This document shows positions 34,214-43,451 of a stretch of DNA of 61,825 bases, in pieces (within the stretch, counting starts at the first letter, position 1; every line of letters starts with the position of its first letter). Location: assembly GCA_945788625.1 (NCBI GenBank), contig CALZMQ010000030.1, forward strand, positions 1-61,825, written 5' to 3'. Below the pieces are notes generated by a model. The model ran no database searches. It was not told the DNA's origin and saw only the letters and a list, made by a program, of their open reading frames with translations. Source of the DNA: an uncultured Woeseiaceae bacterium (lineage in GTDB: Bacteria > Pseudomonadota > Gammaproteobacteria > Steroidobacterales > Woeseiaceae). Position numbers and translations under genes: made by a program.

Positions 34214-35917
34214 ATGACATCGACTATGCGAAACGCGCTTTTCGCCAGCGCCGCCAGCCTCGGTATTCTCGTGCTGGCGGGCTGCACGCCACCGGCGTCG
34301 TACGACGTAATTTTGCGCGGCGGTGACATTTACGACGGTAGTGGCGCAGAGCCATTTGTTGGTGACGTGGCTATTGCTGGCGACACTATCATCGCATTAG
34401 GGGATATCGGTAACGCCACAGCGACTGCCGAATTCGATGTCAAGGGCCTTGCGGTGGCACCGGGCTTCGTGAACATGATGTCCTGGGCCAACGAATCGCT
34501 GATCGAAGACGGTCGTTCGCAAAGCGATATTCGCCAGGGCGTCACGCTCGAAATCATGGGTGAAGGATCCTCCATGGGGCCACTGAACGATGCGATGAAA
34601 GCAGAGCTCGTCGGCCGACAGACGGATATCCGATACGACATCGAATGGACGACGCTCGACGAATACCTGCAATATCTCGAGCGGCGCGGCATCTCCCCCA
34701 ACGTGGCATCGTTCATAGGCGCCGCGACTCCGCGCTGGCATGTCATTGGCCACGAGGATCGTGCGCCGACGACGGACGAACTGCGGCAGATGCGCGCGCT
34801 CGTCCGCGAGGCCATGGAGGACGGCGCATTGGGCGTCGCGTCGTCGCTGATGTACCCGCCGGGACTGTTTGCCGAGACCGACGAACTGATCGCCTTGTCC
34901 GAAGTGGCGGCCGAATACGATGGCATGTACATCTCGCACATGCGCGATGAAGGCGCGCACATGATCGAGGCGATCGATGAACTGCTAACGATCGCTCGCC
35001 AAGCGGGTATACGTGCCGAGATCTATCACTTGAAATCCTCGGGCCAGCCGAACTGGCCGCTGTTCGACAAGGCGATCGCAATGGTCGAGGATGCCCGCGC
35101 CGAAGGACTGCAGATCACGGCCGATGTGTATACCTACGCAGCGGGTGCGACCGGGCTGAATGTAACCGTACCTCCGTGGGTGCAGGAAGGTGGTTTCGCT
35201 GCCTCGCTCGAGCGCATGAGCGATCCTGTGCAGCGCGAGCGGATCATCCGTGAAATGAACACGCCTTCGGATGAGTGGGAAAACATGTTCCTGATGGCCG
35301 GCTCACCGGAGAATATTCTCATGGTCGGCTTCAGGTCCGATGCCTTGAAACCACTGACCGGAAAAACGCTCGCCGAGGTCTCGGCAATGCGCGGCACGAG
35401 TCCCGAGGAAACGATACTGGACCTGATCGTCGAAGACGGCAGCCGAATCGGCACTGTTTACTTCTCGCAGTCGGAAGACATCGTTCGCAGAGCCGTCGCG
35501 CTTCCGTGGGTCAGTTTTAACTCGGACGCGGCATCACTCGCGCCGGAAGGCGTGTTCCTCGAGAGTAATCCGCACCCGCGCGCCTACGGCAGCTTCGCCC
35601 GGGTGTTGGCCAAATACGTTCGCGATGAGCAGGTCATTTCCCTCGCAGAAGCTGTTCGCAAGCTCGCCGCATTGCCGGCGCAGAACCTGAGAATCGATCG
35701 GCGTGGTGAACTCAAGGAGGGTTTCTATGCCGACATAGTCGTGTTCGACCCGGATAAGGTCCAGGATCACGCAACATTCGTCGAGCCACACCAATACGCG
35801 ACAGGCGTGGTTCATGTTTTCGTCAACGGGGAGCAGGTCCTGAAGGATGGTGAGCACACGGGCGCTACACCGGGTCGAGTCGTGCGTGGTCCGGGCTGGA
35901 CCGGCCGACAGAACTAG
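34214..35917 (+). CDS. Amidohydrolase lipoprotein (N-acyl-D-amino-acid deacylase family)
   Basis: A 567-residue protein from ATG 34214, chosen because GGAG ends eight bases before it. The lipoprotein signal has lipobox LAGC (about residues 20-23). The N-terminal beta-sandwich (YDVILRGGDIYDGSGAEPF) and the metal-dependent barrel (VAPGFVNMMSW, ISHMRDEGAHMIEAIDELL, LKSSGQPNW) match D-aminoacylase-like enzymes. The usual HxH pair near strand 1 is NMMSW here, as in some D-aminoacylase-like subfamilies, so metal use may differ. Confidence 0.8.
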   Translation: MTSTMRNALFASAASLGILVLAGCTPPASYDVILRGGDIYDGSGAEPFVGDVAIAGDTIIALGDIGNATATAEFDVKGLAVAPGFVNMMSWANESLIEDGRSQSDIRQGVTLEIMGEGSSMGPLNDAMKAELVGRQTDIRYDIEWTTLDEYLQYLERRGISPNVASFIGAATPRWHVIGHEDRAPTTDELRQMRALVREAMEDGALGVASSLMYPPGLFAETDELIALSEVAAEYDGMYISHMRDEGAHMIEAIDELLTIARQAGIRAEIYHLKSSGQPNWPLFDKAIAMVEDARAEGLQITADVYTYAAGATGLNVTVPPWVQEGGFAASLERMSDPVQRERIIREMNTPSDEWENMFLMAGSPENILMVGFRSDALKPLTGKTLAEVSAMRGTSPEETILDLIVEDGSRIGTVYFSQSEDIVRRAVALPWVSFNSDAASLAPEGVFLESNPHPRAYGSFARVLAKYVRDEQVISLAEAVRKLAALPAQNLRIDRRGELKEGFYADIVVFDPDKVQDHATFVEPHQYATGVVHVFVNGEQVLKDGEHTGATPGRVVRGPGWTGRQN

Positions 35918-35939
35918 CCCCTGGTAGAAGGAGATAACA

Positions 35940-36593
35940 ATGTTCGTGGGACATTACGCAGCCGGCCTGGCCCTCAAGAAAGTCGAAAAACGCGCCTCTT
36001 TGGGCGTCCTTTTTCTCGGCGTGCAGTTTGTCGATATCCTGTTCTTCCCGTTCGTGCTTCTCGGCATCGAACGCATCAACATCATCGAGAACTTCACCGA
36101 CGCCACGCACTTCGAGCTCGAGTACATGCCCTATACGCACAGCCTCGTCGCCAGCCTGTTCTGGGCGGTATTGGTGTACGCGCTGTTTCGCTGGGTCATC
36201 GTGAAGCAGAAAGGAATCGCCCTGGTGGTTGCGCTCGCCGTGTTCTCACATTGGGTACTCGACTTTCTCGTGCATACGCCGGACCTGCCAATCTGGAAAG
36301 ACGCGTCCACCAAACTCGGGCTGGGCCTCTGGAACAGTGCGATAGCAACTTATACCCTGGAGGCCCTGTTTCTGCTTGCAGCGTTGTGGCTGTACCTGCG
36401 GTCGACAACAGCGAAATCAACCTTGGGTAAGTACGGCATGGCTGTATTCGTCGTGGTCCTCCTTCTGGTCAACATAGTCAACGTCTTCGGCCCGTTGCAG
36501 GGTGACAGCAAAGTGGTACTTGCCGTATCGGCGCTCGCGTCCTATTTCCTGTTCGCCGGCGTGGCGTTTTGGCTGGACAAGACGCGGAGCTGA
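35940..36593 (+). CDS. Membrane protein resembling YdjM-type metal-dependent hydrolases
   Basis: A 217-residue protein with about five to six membrane helices and a good Shine-Dalgarno (AAGGAG). The opening GHYAAGLALKK, PYTHSL and SHWVLDFLVHTPDLP contain the His/Asp residues conserved in YdjM-like (LexA-binding) inner membrane hydrolases. Function in this group is poorly known. It follows the amidohydrolase by 22 bp. Confidence 0.65.
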   Translation: MFVGHYAAGLALKKVEKRASLGVLFLGVQFVDILFFPFVLLGIERINIIENFTDATHFELEYMPYTHSLVASLFWAVLVYALFRWVIVKQKGIALVVALAVFSHWVLDFLVHTPDLPIWKDASTKLGLGLWNSAIATYTLEALFLLAALWLYLRSTTAKSTLGKYGMAVFVVVLLLVNIVNVFGPLQGDSKVVLAVSALASYFLFAGVAFWLDKTRS

Positions 36594-36597
36594 AAAA

Positions 36598-36622
36598 AGT
36601 CCCGGTTCGACCCCTACTCTTT
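36598..36622. repeat. REP-like repeat copy, partial
   Basis: Holds CCCGGTTCGACCCC, one arm of the 34.2-kb hairpin, four bases after a stop codon. Confidence 0.5.
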
Positions 36623-36710
36623 CTGCGGTTATCCCGAATTGTCTTGAGCACCCGCCCGCGATAGTAATGGGTTGCGGTTGAATCGAGATTACTCGATCAG
36701 GAGGCTTGTC

Positions 36711-37166
36711 ATGAAAGCACGTTACTTGCTGGCATGGATCCTGGTATCCCTGTTCGCGCTGAGCGCGTGCGATTCGGGCACCAGGATGTCGGAAAAGGGC
36801 TTTCGGCTGCCAGACGGTGACGCCCAGGCCGGTCGCGAGGCCTTCCTATATATGCAGTGCAACCAATGCCATACGATCAAGGGTGAGGAACTGCCTGCAA
36901 TTCCGGGACAGGAGCCGCCCTACGTCGAACTTGGCGGGCCGGTCACGAAGGTAAAGACCTACGGTGAACTGGTCACGGCGATTATCAATCCGACGCACGA
37001 GCTGGCGCGTGGATACGCGGAAAAGGTCGTTTCTGAAGACGGCGAATCCAAGATGTACATCTACAACCAGCATATGACGGTTCAGGAACTGGTCGACATC
37101 GTCATGTTCCTGCAGCCGTACTACGACGTCGTGGTGCCGCATTACCGCTACATGATCTATCCGTAG
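36711..37166 (+). CDS. Cytochrome c-like lipoprotein
   Basis: A 151-residue protein from ATG 36711 (AGGAGG upstream). The lipoprotein signal has lipobox LSAC. A single haem motif, CNQCH, lies at about residues 50-54. A candidate axial ligand is a Met in the C-terminal half (YNQHMTVQELVDIVMFL). It is a small membrane-attached electron carrier, but no partner oxidoreductase is adjacent. Confidence 0.8.
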   Translation: MKARYLLAWILVSLFALSACDSGTRMSEKGFRLPDGDAQAGREAFLYMQCNQCHTIKGEELPAIPGQEPPYVELGGPVTKVKTYGELVTAIINPTHELARGYAEKVVSEDGESKMYIYNQHMTVQELVDIVMFLQPYYDVVVPHYRYMIYP

Positions 37167-37181
37167 CAAGGCGATCGAACA

Positions 37182-37240
37182 AACGGGGTCGGAGTGCAAG
37201 ATTCGGGGGTCAGCGAAAACCCCGGTTCGACCCCGGTTTA
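37182..37240. repeat. REP-like repeat copy with imperfect partner
   Basis: The right part, CCCCGGTTCGACCCCGG, matches the dispersed unit. The left part (ACGGGGTCGGAGTGCAAG) is a diverged complement. It sits between convergent genes (cytochrome and M20 peptidase). Confidence 0.6.
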
Positions 37241-37242
37241 TT

Positions 37243-38640
37243 TCAGTCGCCGGCCAGCTCGCGCAGGATGATGCTCCAGTGATCCAGCGCGCCGTAGAAA
37301 CCGTCGATGGGCGCTCTCTCGTTGAGTCCGTGCGCATACATCTCATCCGGATCCATGAAAAGACCGCTGACGGCCCAGGTCGGAATTCCTGCCCGTCGGA
37401 AATGCATGCCGTCGGTACCGCCCGATTCCATGTAAGGGAGTATCTGCACGTCGGGGTAGCGACTGTGAACGGCACTGGCAACCGCGGCAGACACGTCCTC
37501 GCGCAGTTCCGATATGGGGCTCTCGGTGGGTTCGTCCCGCAACACGAACTCAATGTCGGGGTTGCCCACGACCTCTTTCAGCGTTCGCTCGATATCCGCT
37601 ACCGGCACGCCCGGAAAAATACGGCAGTTCACGGTCGCCGTCGCAGACTGTGGCAGGGCGTTTTCCGCATGTCCGGCCGAGAGCATGGTAACCACGCAGG
37701 TCGTTCGGGTGGTCCCGACGTAGGAGGACTCCCGGGCCAGTCGGTCGGTCGCCGACTTGTCCTGCGGATTGTCGGCGAAACGAATCATCGCGGCGCCTAA
37801 TTCACCCCCCAGCTTGGTCCCGGTGACCCTGAAGTAATCGCGAGTCATCTCGCTCCAGCGCACCGGAAACTGGTGCGACTCGATTCGCAGGATCGCATGG
37901 GCGAGGTCGTATATCGCATTGTCCGGTCGCGGCCTCGAACTGTGGCCACCGGGATTGTGCGCAGTTATCTCCCAGGTTGCATAGGTCTTCTCCGCTACCT
38001 GGATGCGATAGGTCACTGCCCTGCCCTGTTTGTCCAGCGCACCGCCGCCGGCGTCCGAATTCAGCGCAAACTCGGCTTCGGCCAGGTCGGGTCTTTCGTA
38101 AGCGAGCATGCGCGTTGTGATCATGCCGCTTTCTTCGTCACCCGAGAAAGCGATGATCAGGTCGCGGTTCGGCACAAAGCCTTCCTTTTTCAGACGTATG
38201 AAGGTCGACGTCAGCTGGGCGACGCCGAACTTGTTGTCCACGGCACCGCGCGCATAGAAATAGTCCGCATCCTGGGTGAGCGTAAACGGCGCCCTTTCCC
38301 AGTCTTCAGGATTCGCCTCGACGACGTCCATGTGACCGAGCAGGAGTATCGGTTTTTTGGTGGAACCCAGCTCGCCCCGGTAGCGGGCAACCAGTGCCGC
38401 GAATGGCGGTTTCGACACAACCTCGACGTCTTCGGCAGGAAAGCCCGCGGCAAGAAGCTCGCCGGCGAGGTACTTCGCAACCTTCTGCGTATTGTTGCGA
38501 GTCTTCGAGGTATCGACCTCGATGATCGTCCTGTAGATTTCGAGCGTCTTGCGTGCGTGCTCGGACGTTCTGTCCTGTGCCCAGCTCACTGGGACAAACA
38601 GGACTGCAATCAATGCCAGGATTGTCATTCTCATCATCAT
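37243..38640 (-). CDS. Exported M20/M28-type metallopeptidase
   Basis: A 465-residue protein from ATG 38640; three consecutive Met codons leave the exact start open. The signal peptide ends VSWAQ. M20 motifs: LLLGHMDVVEA (metal His/Asp), ARGAVDNKFG (bridging Asp), SGDEESG (catalytic Glu pair) and a late GGTDGMHFRRAG with Asp. The family includes carboxypeptidases and dipeptidases. Probably a periplasmic peptidase for peptide use. Confidence 0.9.
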   Translation of the reverse strand: MMMRMTILALIAVLFVPVSWAQDRTSEHARKTLEIYRTIIEVDTSKTRNNTQKVAKYLAGELLAAGFPAEDVEVVSKPPFAALVARYRGELGSTKKPILLLGHMDVVEANPEDWERAPFTLTQDADYFYARGAVDNKFGVAQLTSTFIRLKKEGFVPNRDLIIAFSGDEESGMITTRMLAYERPDLAEAEFALNSDAGGGALDKQGRAVTYRIQVAEKTYATWEITAHNPGGHSSRPRPDNAIYDLAHAILRIESHQFPVRWSEMTRDYFRVTGTKLGGELGAAMIRFADNPQDKSATDRLARESSYVGTTRTTCVVTMLSAGHAENALPQSATATVNCRIFPGVPVADIERTLKEVVGNPDIEFVLRDEPTESPISELREDVSAAVASAVHSRYPDVQILPYMESGGTDGMHFRRAGIPTWAVSGLFMDPDEMYAHGLNERAPIDGFYGALDHWSIILRELAGD

Positions 38641-38752
38641 TTTTCCGGTCTGTTCGGGTCGGCGCACAGTCTACCGAAGGAACCGTCGTGAGGCACACGA
38701 CAGGTACGTCTGCAGGTACAATCCTGATATGTAGCCGATGCGGGGTGCTCCG

Positions 38753-39388
38753 ATGACCGAAGATCGATGGATGGAGCTTGCCGGGGAAGTCCTGGCCAGC
38801 TCGGCGCCAACCACGAGGTTTCCGCTGGGCCACAACGTCTGCTCGGGCACGAAAGCGCTGAGGCGCGCGACCGGGTTCGCGGCCTGGAAACATGCAGGCC
38901 AGATGCGCAAAGGCGACGGGCAAACGCCCTACATACACCACCCGATTGAAGTCACGGCAATTCTCGTGGAGGTCGGCGAAATCGAGGATCTGGACGTGTT
39001 GCAGGCGGCGTTGTTGCACGACACGATCGAGGACACCCAGACCAGCCATTCGGAACTCGACTCGGTGTTCGGCTCACGGGTCTCCGCCATCGTGCTCGAG
39101 GTGACCGATGACAAAACCCTGGCAAAGCGGGCCCGCAAAGCGCTGCAGGTAAAACACGCGCCGCACCTGTCGAAGGGCGCACAGGCACTCAAGCTGGCCG
39201 ACAAGATCTCCAACGTGTTCGATGTCGCATTCAGCAGACCGGTGGACTGGGCGCCGGAACGGCAACTCCAGTATTTCGACTGGGCATCCCGGGTAGTCGC
39301 CGGCCTCAGAGGTTGCAATAAAGCCCTCGAGGCGCTGTTCGACAAACAACTGGCCGAATCAAGGCAAGCACTGGCAAACATTCGCTGA
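38753..39388 (+). CDS. HD-domain (p)ppGpp-hydrolase-like protein (MESH1/SpoT type)
   Basis: A 211-residue single-domain protein from ATG 38753 (GGGGTG upstream); ATG 38738 is possible. The HD motifs are YIHHPIEVTAIL, LLHDTIEDT and LADKISNV, as in SpoT/MESH1 hydrolases. There is no synthetase or regulatory domain. It could hydrolyse (p)ppGpp to GDP/GTP plus pyrophosphate. The neighbouring ybiI gene is a DksA relative. Confidence 0.82.
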   Translation: MTEDRWMELAGEVLASSAPTTRFPLGHNVCSGTKALRRATGFAAWKHAGQMRKGDGQTPYIHHPIEVTAILVEVGEIEDLDVLQAALLHDTIEDTQTSHSELDSVFGSRVSAIVLEVTDDKTLAKRARKALQVKHAPHLSKGAQALKLADKISNVFDVAFSRPVDWAPERQLQYFDWASRVVAGLRGCNKALEALFDKQLAESRQALANIR

Positions 39389-39468
39389 CAGGCGGCAGCG
39401 ATTCGCCCGACGTGATCTATACTAAGGGTCTGCGCAAGCAGGAATCAGCAATTTCCGGGAGGATCGAC

Positions 39469-39735
39469 ATGGCCGGCGGCTTTGCAAAAGACGGCGCGGT
39501 GCAGGATCAGATCGACGCGTCGATCAAGGACGCAATCGATCACGCTCGTGGACAGTTGCCGCGGGGCGAGAGCCTGGAGCACTGCGAAGAATGTGACGCC
39601 ACTATCCCGGAGGGCCGGCGCGTAGCCGTTCCCGGCGTGCGCCTGTGCGTGAACTGCCAGGCGAAGCACGACAAGGAGTCGGTCGATCTTGCCGGCTACA
39701 ACCGTCGCGGCAGCAAGGACAGCCAGCTGCGCTGA
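39469..39735 (+). CDS. ybiI: DksA/TraR-family zinc finger protein YbiI
   Basis: An 88-residue protein, as long as E. coli YbiI and ending in the same GYNRRGSKDSQLR. The four-Cys zinc finger is CEEC with CVNC 17 residues on. It starts at ATG 39469 after GGGAGG. DksA relatives bind RNA polymerase near the secondary channel; YbiI's own role is not well known. Confidence 0.92.
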   Translation: MAGGFAKDGAVQDQIDASIKDAIDHARGQLPRGESLEHCEECDATIPEGRRVAVPGVRLCVNCQAKHDKESVDLAGYNRRGSKDSQLR

Positions 39736-39739
39736 GCGC

Positions 39740-40660
39740 TTATGGAGCCGCTGTTGCGGTATCAGGGGTCGGTGGTTCCAGGTGCAGCAGCGATCGTTTG
39801 AAATCGATCGTAACGACAAAATGCCTTAGAACGTCATACCCGAGGATGCCGTCCGCATTGGTCTGGTTGAGTTCGCGATTGCCGCCAACCAGCGAGTCGT
39901 TTCCGATATTTGCCCGCAGACCTTCTTCCGGCACTGTGATAATGACGTTTTCGAGCGTAAACGGGCCGATCTTCATCATCGGGAGATTGAAACGCGCGTT
40001 TTCGGAGACCACGGCATTGACGCCGACACTGCGCGCTTCAACCGAAGGGTATTTTTCCAACCAGCCGAAGCGCTCGGCATCGAACCGTTTCAACAACATC
40101 CCGGCGCTGTTGCCGGTATCGAAAAGAACCCACGGTTTGTACTCGCCATTCAGGTCGACCCGGACGAGCGGATGACCGGTACCTCGCTCGCGCTTCATCT
40201 TTACGTTTGCCACGCCCCTCAACTTGAGGGATTCGTGACCGATCAATCTGAGCCGGCTGTTCGGATAGTCCATCTGGACGATGAACTTCTCGAAAAACGG
40301 CAATCCGATAAGCAGGTCGAAGCTGCGAATACGCATTGGCATCAGCTGGTCGATCTTGAAATTGGCGCCGAACATACCGATCTGCACATCGTCGACCAGG
40401 CGAACCCGGCGCTCTCCGTAGACGCCACGCACGACGATTGTCTTGCCGATGGCGTAATCACCCTCGTGACGCGCAAGAAACGCTTCGGATATCCCGTTGC
40501 CGGTCGCGCCGGTATCGAGGATAGCCGTGGTGGGTTCGCCATTGAGCGTCACAGGAATTGTGATGTGACCGCGCTCATGCTGAAAAGGAATCCACTCGGA
40601 TACGAATGCAGACGCAGACAGTGACCAGACCAGACCTATCCAGACGACCAGGTATCGCAT
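39740..40660 (-). CDS. Exported retropepsin-like aspartyl protease
   Basis: A 306-residue protein with a signal peptide (MRYLVVWIGLVWSLSASA). Two retropepsin-like halves follow, each with a catalytic DTG: ILDTGATGN (D49) and LFDTGNSAG (D181). Each half ends in a GYDVL/LIGLPFF-type motif. Both active-site loops on one chain would form a pepsin-like monomer. Substrate unknown. Confidence 0.82.
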   Translation of the reverse strand: MRYLVVWIGLVWSLSASAFVSEWIPFQHERGHITIPVTLNGEPTTAILDTGATGNGISEAFLARHEGDYAIGKTIVVRGVYGERRVRLVDDVQIGMFGANFKIDQLMPMRIRSFDLLIGLPFFEKFIVQMDYPNSRLRLIGHESLKLRGVANVKMKRERGTGHPLVRVDLNGEYKPWVLFDTGNSAGMLLKRFDAERFGWLEKYPSVEARSVGVNAVVSENARFNLPMMKIGPFTLENVIITVPEEGLRANIGNDSLVGGNRELNQTNADGILGYDVLRHFVVTIDFKRSLLHLEPPTPDTATAAP

Positions 40661-40860
40661 TACTCACTCCCCAATGATCGCTTTCGCGGCTACCGGGAGT
40701 ATAACGACTGATCGATTCCCCGTTTGCCTGGGATACCCGGCGGTCTACAGATCGGTCGAAATTCGGCAACCAAAGATTGTACGACTGGGAAAATTGTCCA
40801 CGGAAAGGTACTATTCGCGCGGCGCTCTGACTTCACAACAAGAAGAATACGGGGGTATCG

Positions 40861-41853
40861 ATGAGCAAGCGCAACGCCGGCAACTACAAAACTCCGCTCA
40901 CCCTGTTCGCCCTGGCCGTCGCCGTATACGGCATCCTGGGCTGGATGGACGTGGCCAACTACGCACAGGGCGGCTGGAATACGGACGGCAACAACACGGT
41001 GACCGAAGTACTGCCGGGCAGCCCTGCCGAAGCAGCCGGGCTCGCGGTCGGCGACTACATCCTGAGTCTGGACGGAATTGCGACCACTGACGCCAGGTCC
41101 CTGTCCCGGCGCGCCCGCCCTGCCGTCGGCGAAACCTGGGAGTTTGTCGTTGAACGTGACGGCGACACGCACTCACTGGATGTAACGTTCGCCGAGCCGG
41201 TGATGGAACGGAAACTCATCGCGCATGCCGGTTTTTTCGTCGGTTATTGTTTCATCGTCTTCACGCTGTTGGCGTTCCTGAAGAGGCAAACCGACTCGAC
41301 ATTGATACTCGCCATCGCCGGCACGTTGTGCAGCCTGGCGTTTATCACCGGACCGTACTTCGCCACGCATACGTTGCGAAGCGTAGACAACGCAGTGTCA
41401 ACACTACTGGTCTTCCTCGGCATCGCGTCGATACTGAATTTCGTGCTGCTGCATTTTCGATCCGGATCGAACCGGGGAATCTACATTCCGGCCCTTGCCG
41501 CGGGCGCTTTCATCGGCTATCGCATTCTGGCGACGCCTGAAGCGACCACAGCGCTCAATACTTTTGGCAATATCTTCATTGGCCTGATCGTGGCGTCATA
41601 CCTGGTCGTCTCACTGATGTGCGTCGTCCGGGCTTACCGTTCGACGTCACCGAAAGACCGGGCAAGCCAGGGGCTGAACCTGATGATGATCGGCGCCCTG
41701 ATCGGCCTGCTGCCCGCCTTGACGGCTGTCTTATCGGGGGTAGTCGCTCCCCGCGTCGTGCTGCCCGGGCAGAGTTTCTATTTCCTGAGCCTGGTCTTCC
41801 TGCCGCTGACGTGGTCGCTTGCGATGCTGAAGGCATCGGCCCCGGAACGCTAG
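40861..41853 (+). CDS. PDZ-domain polytopic membrane protein
   Basis: A 330-residue protein. The first helix (about 14-32) leads to a periplasmic PDZ-like domain (45-115; LPGSPAEAAGLAVGDYILSLDG), followed by about seven membrane helices. The layout resembles the sensor half of PDZ-7TM receptors, but no kinase or cyclase output domain is attached. Function unknown; a sensor or protein-binding scaffold is possible. Confidence 0.75.
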   Translation: MSKRNAGNYKTPLTLFALAVAVYGILGWMDVANYAQGGWNTDGNNTVTEVLPGSPAEAAGLAVGDYILSLDGIATTDARSLSRRARPAVGETWEFVVERDGDTHSLDVTFAEPVMERKLIAHAGFFVGYCFIVFTLLAFLKRQTDSTLILAIAGTLCSLAFITGPYFATHTLRSVDNAVSTLLVFLGIASILNFVLLHFRSGSNRGIYIPALAAGAFIGYRILATPEATTALNTFGNIFIGLIVASYLVVSLMCVVRAYRSTSPKDRASQGLNLMMIGALIGLLPALTAVLSGVVAPRVVLPGQSFYFLSLVFLPLTWSLAMLKASAPER

Positions 41854-41979
41854 GTTTCAGGCGACAATAAGATTTTAACTTATTGATAATTAAGGGTTTC
41901 GTCACACAGATTACGCGGCTGACGGTGGATTTGCCCGGGAAACCGGCGAATTTGGCGCCGCTGTGCAAAATGCCGTTTT

Positions 41980-43236
41980 GTGGAATCGGTCATATTCCAT
42001 AATATCGCGGTCGGCGATACTGCCCCGATGGGAGGGACCACAACAGACGTTACGTTGTACATGCTTGGCATCGCCGTCGTCGGCGTTGCTGTCGGCTGGC
42101 TGATCCAATCGGCATTTCGCCGCCGCCTTGTCGACCAGATCGTCGACGAGTGGCAGACGAAACTGGACGACGTGGTGCGCCAGAGGGATCGCTGCATCGT
42201 CGAAAACGACAAGCTCCGGGCATCGATCGAAACGCAACAGGGCCTCGTTCACCGGCATGAAACAGCAGCCACAAGGGCACGCACGGACCTCGAATCCGCG
42301 CAAGAAAAAGCGAAATCCCTGTCAAAAGACCTTTTCACGCTCCGCTCCGAGCGCGAGAACACCAAGACTCAGCTTAGCAAAATACAGAATCACCTGGCGC
42401 TGGTGACACAGCAGGCGAACGCCCTGCAGACGGAATTCGTCAAATCCGGCGAATTCTACAAAAGCGAATTGAGGAAATCGTTCGAGAAGCGCCAGATACT
42501 GGAGTCAAAGCTCGAGAACGCCAAGAAGGAACAGGAGTCCTTCAATAATCTGCTGCAGGCGTCACGCACTGAAAAGGATTCCGTCAACAAGATACTCGCC
42601 TCGGCGCAGGCCAGGCTCGACAACCTGGACGCGCTGGAACAACGGGTCATCGAACTGGAGGCGGAAAACGCCCAGTTCAACCACGACGCAACGCGGGCGC
42701 AACAGGAAATTGACGCACTGCAACGCGACGTCGCCGAACTCGACGAACTCAAGATTCAAAACAAGGAACTGGCCCACTGCCTCAAGTCGATGGAGCACAG
42801 CCGCAAGCAGTATGAAGAGGATGCCAATCGTTATCGCGAGCATGCGGGCGAAGCCGAGCAACAATCCGAAACGCTGCGTATCAGGCTGGACGAAGTAGAA
42901 CAGAACTTCGCCAACATAGAAAAGCAACAACGCCAGGCGCTGCAGGACGTTCGCAAGGACGCTATCGCGCAGAAGCTGAACGGGCACGAAAAACCCGAGC
43001 AGGAAGTCGACGATCTCCAGGAAATCGTCGGCATCGGCAAGGTGTTCGAGCACGCGCTGCACGAACTCGGCGTTTACAGCTTCCGGCAAATTGCTTCATT
43101 CGACATGTCCGACATCGCGCGAGTGAACGCAAAGTTGAAGGAATTCAAAGGCCGGATGGAACAAGACGACTGGATCGGCCAGGCGAAGGAATTGCACTTC
43201 AAGAAATACGGTGGAGCCGTCGAACAACAATCCTGA
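41980..43236 (+). CDS. Membrane-anchored coiled-coil protein with helix-hairpin-helix tail
   Basis: The frame opens at GTG 41980 (418 residues); ATG 42028 is a possible start. One membrane helix (about 25-45) precedes some 290 residues of coiled coil rich in Gln/Glu/Lys (about 55-345). The C-terminal 65 residues (DDLQEIVGIGKVFEHALHEL, then GVYSFRQIASF and DWIGQAKELH) form the HhH-type domain known from the tail of some NuoE and L21 proteins. The role is unknown; a membrane-linked DNA or protein tether is a guess. Confidence 0.72.
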   Translation: MESVIFHNIAVGDTAPMGGTTTDVTLYMLGIAVVGVAVGWLIQSAFRRRLVDQIVDEWQTKLDDVVRQRDRCIVENDKLRASIETQQGLVHRHETAATRARTDLESAQEKAKSLSKDLFTLRSERENTKTQLSKIQNHLALVTQQANALQTEFVKSGEFYKSELRKSFEKRQILESKLENAKKEQESFNNLLQASRTEKDSVNKILASAQARLDNLDALEQRVIELEAENAQFNHDATRAQQEIDALQRDVAELDELKIQNKELAHCLKSMEHSRKQYEEDANRYREHAGEAEQQSETLRIRLDEVEQNFANIEKQQRQALQDVRKDAIAQKLNGHEKPEQEVDDLQEIVGIGKVFEHALHELGVYSFRQIASFDMSDIARVNAKLKEFKGRMEQDDWIGQAKELHFKKYGGAVEQQS

Positions 43237-43344
43237 TACGAACCTGGCTGCTCACTAGTGCCAGTCGAAGCCGCTCCTGGGTATCATCAAACCAACTGGA
43301 ACGCCAAGAGGATGGAACGCCTGCCGGGCCATTTTCGACTAATT

Positions 43345-43395
43345 GCCTGTCGCCTGTAAGACAGGCCTGCGCGCACGGCTGGGAGAAACTATAAT
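43345..43395 (+). promoter_or_regulatory. Putative promoter and dyad upstream of the csgG-like gene
   Basis: TATAAT lies at 43390-43395. An inverted repeat GCCTGTC/GACAGGC (43345-43351 and 43360-43366, 8-nt spacer) lies just upstream of the -35 position. No good -35 is present, as expected for an activator-dependent promoter. Confidence 0.4.
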
Positions 43396-43451
43396 GGGAC
43401 GCGAGACCTGAACATTCCAGCGGACGAACGCTAATAAAAGGGGCGATTACG

